A stretch of 39,430 bases of DNA from UBA1268 sp965662195 (GTDB lineage: Bacteria; Planctomycetota; Planctomycetia; Pirellulales; UBA1268): positions 1 to 39,430 of the forward strand of contig CBFIHA010000031.1 in NCBI GenBank assembly GCA_965662195.1, given 5' to 3'. Every line of letters starts with the position of its first letter. Positions within the stretch are counted from its first letter, which is position 1. Shown here in pieces: positions 7,408 to 15,047 of this stretch. Under the pieces are notes generated by a model that saw nothing but the letters and a program-made list of their open reading frames with translations, searched no databases and was not told the origin of the DNA. Both the position numbers and the translations under genes were made by a program.

Positions 7408-8115
7408 ATGCGAATCGACGTCGTCACGCTATTCCCCGAGATGTTCCGGGGCTTCCTCGAGGGAAGCCTGCTCGGTGCTGCGCAGACTGCCGGGCTGCTC
7501 GAGATCCGACTGAGGAACATCCGTGACTTCGCCGCCGGCGTGCATCGCCAGGTCGATGACAAGCCCTACGGCGGTGGTCCAGGCATGCTGCTGATGCCCG
7601 GTCCAGTGGTGGAATGCGTCGAGTCGGTGCTTGCCGAGGCCGCCGCCGCCGCAGATCCCCACGTGGTGATGCTCACCCCGGCCGGCCGGCCGCTGACCCA
7701 GCGACTGGTTGAAGAACTGGCCGGCCGCGATCGACTGGTGTTGCTCTGCGGCCGCTATGAGGGATTCGACCAGCGGGTGGCCGACACGCTCAAGCCCGAG
7801 GCGATCTCGATTGGCGACTATGTCCTCTCGGGCGGCGAGGTTGCCGCCATGGTGCTGATCGAAGCGGTCACGCGGCTGATTCCCGGAGTCCTCGGCGATG
7901 AGGCGAGTGCTGATGATGACTCGTTCTCCGGAGCCGATCGGCTGGTCGAAGGCCCACAGTACACCCGGCCCCGTGAATTCCGCGGCCTGCAGGTGCCGGA
8001 GGTGCTGCTCTCCGGGGACCACCGCCGGATCGCTGCCTGGCGGCACGAACAGGCCCTCAACGCCACCCGCCGCCGGCAACATTCCCCTGCAGCCAGTGAT
8101 TCTGAACTGCCGTAG
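7408..8115 (+). CDS. trmD: tRNA (guanine-N1)-methyltransferase TrmD
   Basis: Methylates G37 next to the anticodon of tRNAs that read CNN codons, using S-adenosylmethionine, and so prevents +1 frameshifting. It has 235 residues, the usual length. Seen: N-terminal MRIDVVTLFPEMF, then KPYGGGPGMLL, the knotted SPOUT-fold signature LLCGRYEGFDQRV at about 112-124, and SIGDYVLSGGE at about 132-142, which forms the cofactor pocket. The flexible lid follows (DEASADDDSFS). The ATG at 7408 matches the family start; no strong ribosome-binding site is present, so translation may be coupled to rpsP 32 bases upstream. rplS lies 57 bases downstream in the standard gene order. Confidence 0.97.
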   Translation: MRIDVVTLFPEMFRGFLEGSLLGAAQTAGLLEIRLRNIRDFAAGVHRQVDDKPYGGGPGMLLMPGPVVECVESVLAEAAAAADPHVVMLTPAGRPLTQRLVEELAGRDRLVLLCGRYEGFDQRVADTLKPEAISIGDYVLSGGEVAAMVLIEAVTRLIPGVLGDEASADDDSFSGADRLVEGPQYTRPREFRGLQVPEVLLSGDHRRIAAWRHEQALNATRRRQHSPAASDSELP

Positions 8116-8172
8116 CGATCAATCCACCCACACTTTCCCATTTCAGCCACCCCCACTGCCAGGAGCCCAGCC

Positions 8173-8556
8173 ATGAGTCAACAGATTCTCGCCCAGGTCG
8201 AAGCCGCCAGCCTCAAACCTGAGGTCGATCACTTCGAGATTGGCGACACCGTCGATGTCCACAACCGGATTCTCGAGGGCAACAAAGAACGCATCCAGGT
8301 CTTCACCGGCGTCGTCATCGCCCGCAGTGGTTCCGGTAGTCGCGAGATGTTCACCGTTCGGCGAATCGTCGCTGGTGAAGGTGTCGAGCGGAAGTTTCCG
8401 TTGCACTCACCGAAGATCGCCAAGGTTGAGGTGAAGCGGTCGGGCGTGACCCGGCGGGCGAAGCTCTACTATCTCCGGGATCGGGTCGGCAAGGCAGTGC
8501 GGCTGCGGGAGCGGCGGACCGATGCAGCTGCCAAGCAGGCTGCCGTCAAAGGCTGA
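8173..8556 (+). CDS. rplS: 50S ribosomal protein bL19
   Basis: Large-subunit ribosomal protein located at the subunit interface. It has 127 residues, normal length. Family blocks seen: FEIGDTVDVHNRI, NKERIQVFTGVVIAR, REMFTVRRI and ERKFPLHSPKI, then RAKLYYLRDR. The ATG at 8173 has AGGAG 8 bases upstream (8160-8164). It is the fourth gene of the ffh-rpsP-trmD-rplS series, and yraN follows after 74 bases. Confidence 0.98.
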   Translation: MSQQILAQVEAASLKPEVDHFEIGDTVDVHNRILEGNKERIQVFTGVVIARSGSGSREMFTVRRIVAGEGVERKFPLHSPKIAKVEVKRSGVTRRAKLYYLRDRVGKAVRLRERRTDAAAKQAAVKG

Positions 8557-8630
8557 TTACGGACAGCCCTGTCGCGGGAACAAATGCGCGGGCGGCTGTT
8601 CCCCGGGCTCATTCTCTCTGGAGCAGCACG

Positions 8631-9029
8631 GTGGCCGGACGGGCTGAACTCGGCCAGCGGGGCGAGGACGAAGCCGCCCGCTATCTCAAGCGGCTGGGCT
8701 ACCGGATCATCAGCCGCCGCGAACGGGTGCTTCGCGGTGATATCGACATCATTGCCCTCGATGGCCGCACGGTCGTCTTTGTCGAGGTGCGGTCCCGCAG
8801 CAGCACCGCCCACGGCCATCCGGTCGAGACGATCGATCAGAAGAAACAGCGGCGGTTGGTCGATCTGGCCAACGCCTACATCCGCCGGCACCGGCTGGAG
8901 GACTGCTCGGTTCGAATCGATGTGGTGACCGTGACCTTCACGGCCGGAGCGGCTGAGGCCCGCTGGCGGCTGCGGCAGCCCCGGCCGCTGGTGGAGCACT
9001 TTCAAAATGCCTTCGACAGCCCCTGGTAG
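8631..9029 (+). CDS. yraN: YraN-family putative endonuclease (UPF0102)
   Basis: Member of the UPF0102 family, which has a restriction-nuclease-like fold; its cellular role is not established. It has 132 residues. Seen: N-terminal LGQRGEDEAARYLKRLGY, then the active-site-like series GDIDIIALDG and VFVEVRSR (the D-x(n)-E-x-K/R type core), followed by DQKKQRRLV. The start is GTG at 8631, with GGAG 7 bases upstream, giving the usual family N-terminus. It follows rplS by 74 bases, a position seen in many bacteria. The last 28 bases overlap the end of the convergent App1-like gene. Confidence 0.93.
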   Translation: MAGRAELGQRGEDEAARYLKRLGYRIISRRERVLRGDIDIIALDGRTVVFVEVRSRSSTAHGHPVETIDQKKQRRLVDLANAYIRRHRLEDCSVRIDVVTVTFTAGAAEARWRLRQPRPLVEHFQNAFDSPW

Positions 9030-10069
9030 CCGGCCGGTGGTGCCGGCTGCTTGGGAAGCAGGTCGGCCAGCTCTTCAGCGGCAGTGAAGACCCGCACGCC
9101 ACCAGCCGGCAGCAGCCCGGCGAGCTGCTGCAGCCGCTGCTCCACCTTCGGCCACGGCGTACTGCTGGCGACCCGGCGGATGGCCACTCCGGCGATCTGG
9201 GCTGGCCGCTGCCTGACGACAGCGGCATAGACGTCGGGGTCACGCTCCCCAGAATCCCCCACGAGGATGAATCGTCGCCGAGGAAAATGGTCACAGATCC
9301 GGATAATGGCCGCCCGTTTGGAACGCTTGGATGAGGGGATCCTGCCCAGCGGTGTCGAGTCTTTCAGTCGAAACAGCCTCAGGTGCATGGAGCCATCGGG
9401 AAGGCCGACGTTGTCGAAGAACCGCCGCAGACTCACGGCCAGCTGCCAGGGGCTCGCCGATACGTAGTGAAAGGCGACGCCACGCAGCGACCAGTCACGG
9501 TAGGCCGCCACCATGTCGGGTACGGCCGTGAACTCCCGCAGTAGCGTGTTGGCGAGGAGTTCGCGGCGGTCGGCGACGTTGGTGACCTTGATGGTGTCGT
9601 CGATATCGGAGATGACCGACAGCCCCTCGTGGTCGATCAACTGCACCTGACCCGAGACCGGCTCGGCAATGGTTGGCTCATGCCGATCGGTCACCAGGCT
9701 GAAGGGGAGCCGCCAACCACCGGGCGTGGCTGTCGCAACCGCGGCGCTGGTGGTCTCATCGAGGTCAAAGCTGTGTTCAAAATGGCCGGCCCGATCCGAC
9801 ACCCCGACGCTGAGAACCCGTTCACCCAGACGAATCTGGACCGCCTGGCCGGCAATCCGCTGGAACAGGAAGGCCTCGGCCCGGTCCTGGAAAATCTCTG
9901 ACGACAGCTGGGCCTCATCGAGATGCAGCAGCCGTTTCAAGACGGCGACGGCCACGGATCGCCGCCGGCTGGCTGGCGGCAGGGGCCGCGAGACCATGCC
10001 GCTGACGGTGACCCGCCAGCCGCCCGTCTGGTCGATCCTGCGGGCATAGGTGGGGAAAAAGACGATCAT
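9002..10069 (-). CDS. App1-type phosphatase (DUF2183) protein
   Basis: HAD-like phosphatase related to the catalytic domain of yeast App1, a Mg-dependent phosphatidate phosphatase (PF09949 type). It has 355 residues. Seen: the nucleophile motif DIDDT at 155-159, preceded by a beta-rich N-terminal domain (about 10-150); the motif-2 strand HYVSASPWQL at 201-210; and motif 4, GDSGERDPDVY, at 271-281. The Lys of motif 3 is probably in SSKRSKR near 246-252. There is no signal peptide, so it is probably cytoplasmic. The substrate in bacteria is not known; phospholipid turnover is inferred from the family. The ATG at 10069 is chosen because it gives the longest plausible N-terminal domain. It overlaps yraN by 28 bases tail to tail and diverges from the small basic gene at 10234. 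Confidence 0.85.
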   Translation of the reverse strand: MIVFFPTYARRIDQTGGWRVTVSGMVSRPLPPASRRRSVAVAVLKRLLHLDEAQLSSEIFQDRAEAFLFQRIAGQAVQIRLGERVLSVGVSDRAGHFEHSFDLDETTSAAVATATPGGWRLPFSLVTDRHEPTIAEPVSGQVQLIDHEGLSVISDIDDTIKVTNVADRRELLANTLLREFTAVPDMVAAYRDWSLRGVAFHYVSASPWQLAVSLRRFFDNVGLPDGSMHLRLFRLKDSTPLGRIPSSKRSKRAAIIRICDHFPRRRFILVGDSGERDPDVYAAVVRQRPAQIAGVAIRRVASSTPWPKVEQRLQQLAGLLPAGGVRVFTAAEELADLLPKQPAPPAGYQGLSKAF

Positions 10070-10113
10070 GGCGGATCTGCCGCTGGAACCGGCGGGTCAG
10101 GGACTGTCGCAAC

Positions 10114-10143
10114 TTGCAATGACAGCGAGGAGCATTCTAATAC
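10114..10143 (+). promoter_or_regulatory. candidate promoter of the small basic gene
   Basis: TTGCAA (10114-10119) and TAATAC (10138-10143) are 18 bases apart, about 90 bases before the ATG at 10234. An overlapping TCTAAT (10136-10141) would give a 16-base spacer. Confidence 0.45.
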
Positions 10144-10233
10144 CTGATCGGCTCGGATCATTCGGCCCGGCCAACGGCCGGGCGGCCGGGACCTGCTGGA
10201 CAAAGACACCGAATCACCAATGGAGAACGGTCA

Positions 10234-10323
10234 ATGGGAGTGAAAAAATCGGGCAAGGGACGGCGGAAACTGGGGCAGAAGAAGCGGCGGATGCGGGCCA
10301 AAATTCGCCACCGGAAGGGCTGA
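10234..10323 (+). CDS. 29-residue very basic peptide, possibly ribosome-associated
   Basis: Short gene reading MGVKKSGKGRRKLG, then QKKRRMRAKIRHRKG; over half of the residues are Lys or Arg. A GGAGA sequence at 10222-10226 is a properly spaced ribosome-binding site, a promoter candidate lies at 10114, and a hairpin with a T-run follows at 10341. These three signals make a real gene likely despite the size. The composition, the KKRRMR core and the RHRK end recall the tiny ribosomal proteins bS22 and bTHX and the AURKAIP1/COX24-type peptides. I cannot align it firmly with any of them, so the ribosomal role is inference. It diverges from the App1-like gene. Confidence 0.65.
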   Translation: MGVKKSGKGRRKLGQKKRRMRAKIRHRKG

Positions 10324-10340
10324 TCCCGCCGGGATAGGCT

Positions 10341-10371
10341 GGGCCGGAACGGCCCGGACTTGAATTTTTTT
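10341..10371 (+). terminator. hairpin with T-run after the small basic gene
   Basis: GGGCCG and CGGCCC (10341-10346 and 10350-10355) form a 6-base stem with a GAA loop. A run of seven T follows at 10365-10371, 9 bases from the stem. A smaller hairpin, ATCCC-GCC-GGGAT, lies at the stop codon (10323-10335). The gap between stem and T-run makes it an imperfect intrinsic terminator. Confidence 0.5.
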
Positions 10372-10496
10372 GGGCTTTTCTTGCCGCGCTCCGGCCATGG
10401 TGTAGGGTTGCGAGGCCTCACGGAAGGTGCCGTGGGCCGACCCATCCACACCCTGGCGACCCGCTTTCGGTTCGCCTGTCTCAGGAGGACGGATCG

Positions 10497-10871
10497 ATGC
10501 GGAGGACGCAGTGGATCTGCCGGGCCTTGGCGTGCGTGCCAGTTGTGCTGGCCGCCGCGGGGCTCACCGGCTGCAAGTCGCTTTCGGAGCGGTACATCGC
10601 TTTCGAAGTCTGGAAATACGAGCGGTGCTTTGGTCACCTGCCACCGGGCTTCACGCCTGCCGGAGCGCTCCCTCCGGCAATGGCGGGGCCGGCTGCCATG
10701 CGGCCCTGCAGCGCCCCGGGTTGTCCGCCCTGCGGACCGGTCGACCCCTGCAACAGCTGTGGCGGCGGCATGCCGATGGCGGGCGGCATGATGCCGACCG
10801 AGGCCGGCATGCCCCAACCGGTCCGGGCCAGCCGGCCGGTGGTGATCTCTGACGAGGTCGTGCTACCGTAG
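10497..10871 (+). CDS. small Cys-rich lipoprotein
   Basis: Predicted lipoprotein of 124 residues. The signal sequence MRRTQWICRALACVPVVLAA leads to a lipobox LTGC with the acylated Cys at 26. The mature protein begins KSLSERYIAFEVWKYERCF, a short helix-like stretch. A Pro/Gly/Met-rich region with clustered Cys follows (CSAPGCPPCGPVDPC, then NSCGGG), and the end is VVISDEVVLP. No known domain. The ATG at 10497 has AGGAGG 9 bases upstream. A possible promoter TTGCCG (10381) with TAGGGT 16 bases later precedes it. Its architecture resembles the lipoprotein at 4665. Its end is 11 bases from the end of the convergent panB. Confidence 0.75.
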   Translation: MRRTQWICRALACVPVVLAAAGLTGCKSLSERYIAFEVWKYERCFGHLPPGFTPAGALPPAMAGPAAMRPCSAPGCPPCGPVDPCNSCGGGMPMAGGMMPTEAGMPQPVRASRPVVISDEVVLP

Positions 10872-10882
10872 CGCGGGCAACG

Positions 10883-11686
10883 TCAGGCTGGGGTTTCGGC
10901 AGTGGCCGGGAAGCGGCGGGCCTCGACATCCTGTCGCCAGGCAGTGACGGCAGCGGTGACAGCCCCCTTGAGGTCGGCATAGGGCCGCACGAACCGGGGC
11001 ACCTTGTCGAGTGACAGCCCGATCAGGTCGTGCAGCACAAGCACCTGCCCATCGCATTCTGGTCCCGCGCCGATCCCGATCGTCGGGACCGGCAGGCTGG
11101 CGGTGATGCCGGCAGCAACAGCGGCGGGGATGCACTCCAGCACTACGCCGCAGGCCCCCGCCTCGGCTGCGGCAACCGCATCGGCCATGAGCTGGTCACG
11201 ATCCCGTTGCACCCGATAACCACCCAACTGGTGCACCGCCTGCGGCCGCAGTCCGACATGGCCCATCACGGGAATGCCGGCCGCCACGATGGCGGCGATT
11301 ACCTCCCGCTGGCCGGCAGTGCCCTCGAGCTTGATCGCCTGGCAGCCGGTCGCCTGCAGGATCCGGGCGGCCGATTCGACGGCGGTGCGGATGCCCAGAT
11401 GCTGGAGCGGGAACGGGAGATCGACCACGACCAGGGCCCGTGACACCCCCCGGGCGACGATCTCGCCGTGATAGATCATCTGGTCGATCGTCGCGGCGAT
11501 CGTGGTCGGCCGGCCGGCGATAACCATCGCCACACTGTCACCGACCAGCACGCAGTCGACACCGGCGGCATCGACCAGTCGGGCGGTCGGCCAGTCGTAG
11601 GCGGTCACCATACTCAGTGGTCGGCCAGCCTGCTTGGCGGCGGCCAGATCACGGATGGTGAGCCGGCGAGAGGGTTGCTCGGGCAT
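10883..11686 (-). CDS. panB: 3-methyl-2-oxobutanoate hydroxymethyltransferase
   Basis: First committed enzyme of pantothenate synthesis: transfers the hydroxymethyl group of methylene-tetrahydrofolate to alpha-ketoisovalerate to give ketopantoate. It has 267 residues, the normal size. Seen: N-terminal MVTAYDWPTARLVDAAG, LVGDSVAMV with the Mg ligand D50, VVVDLPF with the second ligand D89, and KLEGT with E121. Further blocks are GHVGLRPQ, then GVVLECIP with the catalytic Glu, and GIGAGPECDGQVLV near the C-terminus. The ATG at 11686 lies 21 bases after the FHA gene on the same strand, so the two are probably co-transcribed. No ribosome-binding site is obvious. No other pan gene is in the window. 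Confidence 0.96.
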   Translation of the reverse strand: MPEQPSRRLTIRDLAAAKQAGRPLSMVTAYDWPTARLVDAAGVDCVLVGDSVAMVIAGRPTTIAATIDQMIYHGEIVARGVSRALVVVDLPFPLQHLGIRTAVESAARILQATGCQAIKLEGTAGQREVIAAIVAAGIPVMGHVGLRPQAVHQLGGYRVQRDRDQLMADAVAAAEAGACGVVLECIPAAVAAGITASLPVPTIGIGAGPECDGQVLVLHDLIGLSLDKVPRFVRPYADLKGAVTAAVTAWRQDVEARRFPATAETPA

Positions 11687-11707
11687 GGGCGTGCGAACCA
11701 GGCTGGT

Positions 11708-12436
11708 TTAGAAATCCTTGAGAAAATCATCGAGGTCATCGTCATCGGCAGGACCGCCGTCAGCCGGCCCATCGTCCGCATCGGCCTCGAGTTCGGCCTC
11801 GAGTTCGGCCGGGTCATCAGCCTCAAGCTCAACGAGTGGCTCCAGCGGCTCTGCAGCAGCCTCGGCCTCGGGCAGATCATCATCCGGATCGAGGAAAAAG
11901 TCATCGGCAGCTGCTGCGGAGAGCGGTTCAACCTCCAGTTCCACCGCCTCGTCGACCTCGAGTTCCATGAGCGACGCCGATGGATCGGCCTCCAGCTCAG
12001 CGGCAGCATCAGCCTCGAGTTCTACGAGGGAGTCGAGCGGTTCTGCCTCGAACACGGGCTCGAGCAGTTCCGCCTCCGGTTCGGCCTCAAGGAAGTCGAT
12101 CGCCTCGGCCTCGGCGGCCACCGGCTGGGCGGCCGGCCCCTTGTAATCGACCCGAAAGGCAAGCCCACCCAGCGAGAGCATGCTGCCCGGCGGCACCCGG
12201 GTCTTGGTGCGGCTCGGCAGCATGGTGCCCTTGAGCATGGTGCCGTTGGTCGACCCGAGGTCGCGGACGTAGACCGTGCCGTTCTCCTCGAGCAACTCAC
12301 AGTGCCGCCGGCTGATCCGCCCGTGGGGAATCCGGAAGCTGGCCTTTTCGCCACGGCCGATCACCAGCGGCAGCTTCAGCTCGAACGTTTTGGGGTTTTT
12401 CCCTGTCTTCGATTTGAACCGCAGCCGTAATTTCAT
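11708..12436 (-). CDS. FHA-domain protein with acidic repeat tail
   Basis: Phosphothreonine-binding adaptor. The FHA domain spans about residues 23-95, with the key residues in GRG (27-29), SRRH (42-45) and STNG (62-65), all intact. After residue 100 there is no globular domain but a tail of about 140 residues made of Glu, Asp, Ala, Leu and Pro. It contains recurring LVELEAD / LMELEVD / LEADPS units and ends in DDDDLDDFLKDF. The ATG at 12436 is preferred; a TTG at 12448 is in frame. panB follows 21 bases downstream. FHA proteins bind partners phosphorylated by Ser/Thr kinases, which are frequent in planctomycetes, but no kinase gene is in the window. The tail may be a flexible or partner-binding segment. 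Confidence 0.85.
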   Translation of the reverse strand: MKLRLRFKSKTGKNPKTFELKLPLVIGRGEKASFRIPHGRISRRHCELLEENGTVYVRDLGSTNGTMLKGTMLPSRTKTRVPPGSMLSLGGLAFRVDYKGPAAQPVAAEAEAIDFLEAEPEAELLEPVFEAEPLDSLVELEADAAAELEADPSASLMELEVDEAVELEVEPLSAAAADDFFLDPDDDLPEAEAAAEPLEPLVELEADDPAELEAELEADADDGPADGGPADDDDLDDFLKDF

Positions 12437-12522
12437 CAGTCTGCCCAACCATCCCGAAGGAAACCTGAGTGCCGATTATTCCTCCTCGGGGCAGCTTTTC
12501 CAAATGCCGACGCCCGCCGACC

Positions 12523-12550
12523 TTGCGACGACCCGTTCAGGCGCTATACT
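12523..12550 (+). promoter_or_regulatory. promoter of tRNA-Gly
   Basis: TTGCGA (12523-12528) and TATACT (12545-12550) are 16 bases apart, giving a start near 12557 and a leader of about 55 bases before the tRNA. The same TATACT hexamer occurs before ffh, the ACPFC gene at 21242 and the AsmA-like gene. Confidence 0.65.
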
Positions 12551-12613
12551 CACGGGGTTTTCGGCGGTGGCAGGGCTTGCTTTCGGGCCCGCGACCACCG
12601 AAAGTGTGTGCAT

Positions 12614-12686
12614 GCGGGTGTAGCTCAGTTGGTAGAGCACCACGTTGCCAACGTGGTTGTCGTGGGTTCGAATCCCATCACCCGCT
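12614..12686 (+). tRNA. tRNA-Gly (anticodon GCC)
   Basis: Full cloverleaf: acceptor stem GCGGGTG with CACCCGC, D arm GCTC/GAGC around AGTTGGTA, anticodon stem CCACG/CGTGG with loop TTGCCAA (anticodon GCC at 12647-12649), and T arm GTGGG/CCCAT with loop TTCGAAT. The discriminator base is T, as expected for glycine. The 3' CCA is not encoded. It decodes GGC and GGU. Trigger factor begins about 180 bases downstream on the same strand. Confidence 0.98.
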
Positions 12687-12866
12687 CTGCCGGTGGTTCT
12701 GCCACGACGGTCCAGCGGCCCAGTCGCTCTGTGGCCGCCGCTGGAATCTCCGGTGGGCTTCAGCCGTCCCGAACCCGGTTCGGACAAACTGTTGCCAAGA
12801 GTTGTCGGCCAACGGCTCTCGTTTCGCTTCCCCTTCCTTCCCTCCCTCTTCCCCACAGCGAATCTG

Positions 12867-14321
12867 ATGTCAGACGAATCCTCAGCCGTCCTCGAACCGC
12901 AGACTCTCAAGCTCGACGTCACGGTTGAAGAACTCTCGACCTGCCAACGCAAGGTGCAGGTTTCGATTCCTCGGGAGGAGATCGATCGCTACCACGAAGA
13001 GGCGGTGGGCGATCTGATGCCGACCGCGCTCCTGCCCGGCTTCCGCCCCGGCCGGGCCCCTCGAAAGCTCGTCGGGAGCCGGTTCAAGACTGAACTCAAC
13101 GATCAGATCCGCTCGAAACTGCTCAACGACGCTCTCAGCCGGGTGACGGAGCAGGAAAAGCTCGCGCCGATCAGCGAGCCTGATCTCGACATCGCGGCGG
13201 TCATCCTGCCCGATGATGGCCCGATGACCTTCGAGTTCACCATTGAGGTCCGGCCCGAATTCGAGATGCCGCAGTGGAAGGGTCTGGCGATCAAGCGGCC
13301 CGCCCGCGACATCGATGATGCCGATATCGATGAGGCGATGGCCAATCTGCTGCGGGAACGGGGCCGGCTGGTGCCAGCCAAGGGCTCCCCGGTTCTGGGC
13401 GACCTGGTGGTTGCCAATCTGCGATTTACCGCTGCCGACGGCAAACTGCTCTCGCACGCCGAGGAGATGGAGATAGTCGTGCGGCCGAAATTGTCACTGG
13501 CCGACGCCGAGTTCGACGGCTTTGCCGACCTCCTGGCCACGGCCAAGGTGGGGGAGTCCGTCAGCGGTGAGCTGACCGTCTCCGCTGAGGCCGCTGTCGA
13601 GGAACTGCGGGGCCAGCCGGTCACCATCGAACTTGAACTGCTCGATCTGAAACGGTTCGAAATGCCCGAATTGACGCCTGAGCTGCTTGGTGACTTGGGC
13701 AACTTTGAATCCTCCGACGAACTCCGGGAGGCGATCCGCAAACAGCTGGAGAACCAGCTCGGCTGGCACCAGCGGAAGCAGGTACGGCAGCAGGTATCGG
13801 CCTCGCTGACCGCCTCGGCAACCTGGGAGCTTCCCCCGGAACTGCTCCGGCGGCAGAGCCAGCGGGAGCTGGAGCGGTCGATCCTTGAGCTCCGCCGCAG
13901 TGGCTTCGACGACGACTCAATCCGCCGCTACGTCAACGAACTGCGGCAGTCGGTGATGGCCAGCACCGCCCGGTCACTCAAAGAACACTTCATCCTCGAA
14001 AAGATCGCCGAGGCCGAAAACGTGGCTGATTCACCGGCTGACTACGACGCTGAGATCAGAGCGATTGCCGACCAGTCGGGCGAGTCGCCCCGCCGGGTAC
14101 GAGCCAGCCTGGAGCGCCGCGGGCTGATGGACGTCCTCCGCAACCAGATCATCGAACGCAAGACGATCGATCTGATCACGTCCGAGGCGAAATTCACCGA
14201 CCTTCCCTTCGAATTTCCCAAGCCGGATGCCGAGGCGATCGACCATGCGGTCTGCGGGGTGGCCGCGGGAGAAGACGAAATTCCCACAACCGCCGTTGCC
14301 CGCGAGAGCCAGTCCGAGTAA
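12867..14321 (+). CDS. tig: trigger factor
   Basis: Ribosome-associated chaperone with peptidyl-prolyl isomerase fold that meets nascent chains at the exit tunnel. It has 484 residues, slightly longer than average. Seen: the N-terminal ribosome-binding domain with the signature GFRPGRAP at 58-65; a region around 165-250 corresponding to the FKBP-like domain, starting GSPVLGDLVVANLRF and weakly conserved; and a long helical C-terminal chaperone domain with many Arg, Glu and Gln residues. The ATG at 12867 gives the normal start; upstream in-frame sequence overlaps the tRNA and is not coding. No clear ribosome-binding site. clpP follows after 46 bases, the widespread tig-clpP arrangement. Confidence 0.95.
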   Translation: MSDESSAVLEPQTLKLDVTVEELSTCQRKVQVSIPREEIDRYHEEAVGDLMPTALLPGFRPGRAPRKLVGSRFKTELNDQIRSKLLNDALSRVTEQEKLAPISEPDLDIAAVILPDDGPMTFEFTIEVRPEFEMPQWKGLAIKRPARDIDDADIDEAMANLLRERGRLVPAKGSPVLGDLVVANLRFTAADGKLLSHAEEMEIVVRPKLSLADAEFDGFADLLATAKVGESVSGELTVSAEAAVEELRGQPVTIELELLDLKRFEMPELTPELLGDLGNFESSDELREAIRKQLENQLGWHQRKQVRQQVSASLTASATWELPPELLRRQSQRELERSILELRRSGFDDDSIRRYVNELRQSVMASTARSLKEHFILEKIAEAENVADSPADYDAEIRAIADQSGESPRRVRASLERRGLMDVLRNQIIERKTIDLITSEAKFTDLPFEFPKPDAEAIDHAVCGVAAGEDEIPTTAVARESQSE

Positions 14322-14367
14322 TCACTCGACTTCGTTCGTTCTTCCGCTGCCCACCCGAGAGCCGCTC

Positions 14368-15018
14368 ATGTCCGCCCCCCGGTTTGCCCAGTTTTCCAGC
14401 TCCGGTCCAGTTGTCCCAGCCGCCGCCAGTGCTCACCGCGACTACCAGCGGCAGCGGCAGATGACCCTTGGCGATCTGCTGCTGGAAAATCGGATCATTC
14501 TCCTGCAGGGAGAAATTTACGACGGCAATGCCAACGAACTGGTGATGAAACTGCTCTATCTGCAGAGCGAGAACCGCCGCAAGGACATCCACTTTTACAT
14601 CAACTCACCAGGTGGCAGCGTCACCGCCACGATGGCGATCTACGACACCATGCAGATCCTCTCCTGCCCGGTGGCCACCTACTGCGTGGGTCTGGCGGCC
14701 AGCGGTGGAGCGGTGCTGCTTGCCGGCGGCGAGAAGGGCAAGCGGTTCTCCCTGCCCCATGCCAAGGTGATGATCCATCAGCCCTACGGTCAGGTCGGCG
14801 GGCAGATCAGTGACATTGAGATTCAGGCTGACGAGATCATCAAGACCCGCAGCGTCCTCAACGAGATTCTCGCCAATCACACCGGCCAGCCAATCGAACG
14901 GATTGCCAAGGACACCGACCGCGACCGCTACCTCAACGCCACTGAGGCCAAGGAGTATGGCATCGTGGACGACATTCTCAGCAAGCCTCCGGTCGAGGAA
15001 GAGCCCGATCTCGACTGA
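14368..15018 (+). CDS. clpP: ATP-dependent Clp protease proteolytic subunit (first copy)
   Basis: Serine protease subunit that forms the barrel used with ClpX or ClpA. It has 216 residues. The triad is intact: S112 in GLAASGGAVLL, H137 in MIHQPYG, D182 in KDTDRDRYL. The usual Met after the catalytic Ser (ASMG in most ClpPs) is Gly here (ASGG). The first 30 residues are an extension relative to the second copy. Other family blocks: LLYLQSENRRKDIHFYINSP and VTATMAIYDTMQ. The ATG at 14368 is chosen by family fit. It lies 46 bases after tig and 29 bases before the second clpP, so an operon is likely. The two ClpPs may form a mixed barrel, as in some other bacteria with paired genes. Confidence 0.95.
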   Translation: MSAPRFAQFSSSGPVVPAAASAHRDYQRQRQMTLGDLLLENRIILLQGEIYDGNANELVMKLLYLQSENRRKDIHFYINSPGGSVTATMAIYDTMQILSCPVATYCVGLAASGGAVLLAGGEKGKRFSLPHAKVMIHQPYGQVGGQISDIEIQADEIIKTRSVLNEILANHTGQPIERIAKDTDRDRYLNATEAKEYGIVDDILSKPPVEEEPDLD

Positions 15019-15047
15019 CCTCTCCCCAGACTCTGGAACCTAGTTGC

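Noticed and set aside
11718..12146. Long Ser-rich plus-strand reading frame
   Set aside because: It is the reverse complement of the acidic repeat tail of the FHA gene; its composition is a by-product of the GAG/GCC codons and it has no start signals.
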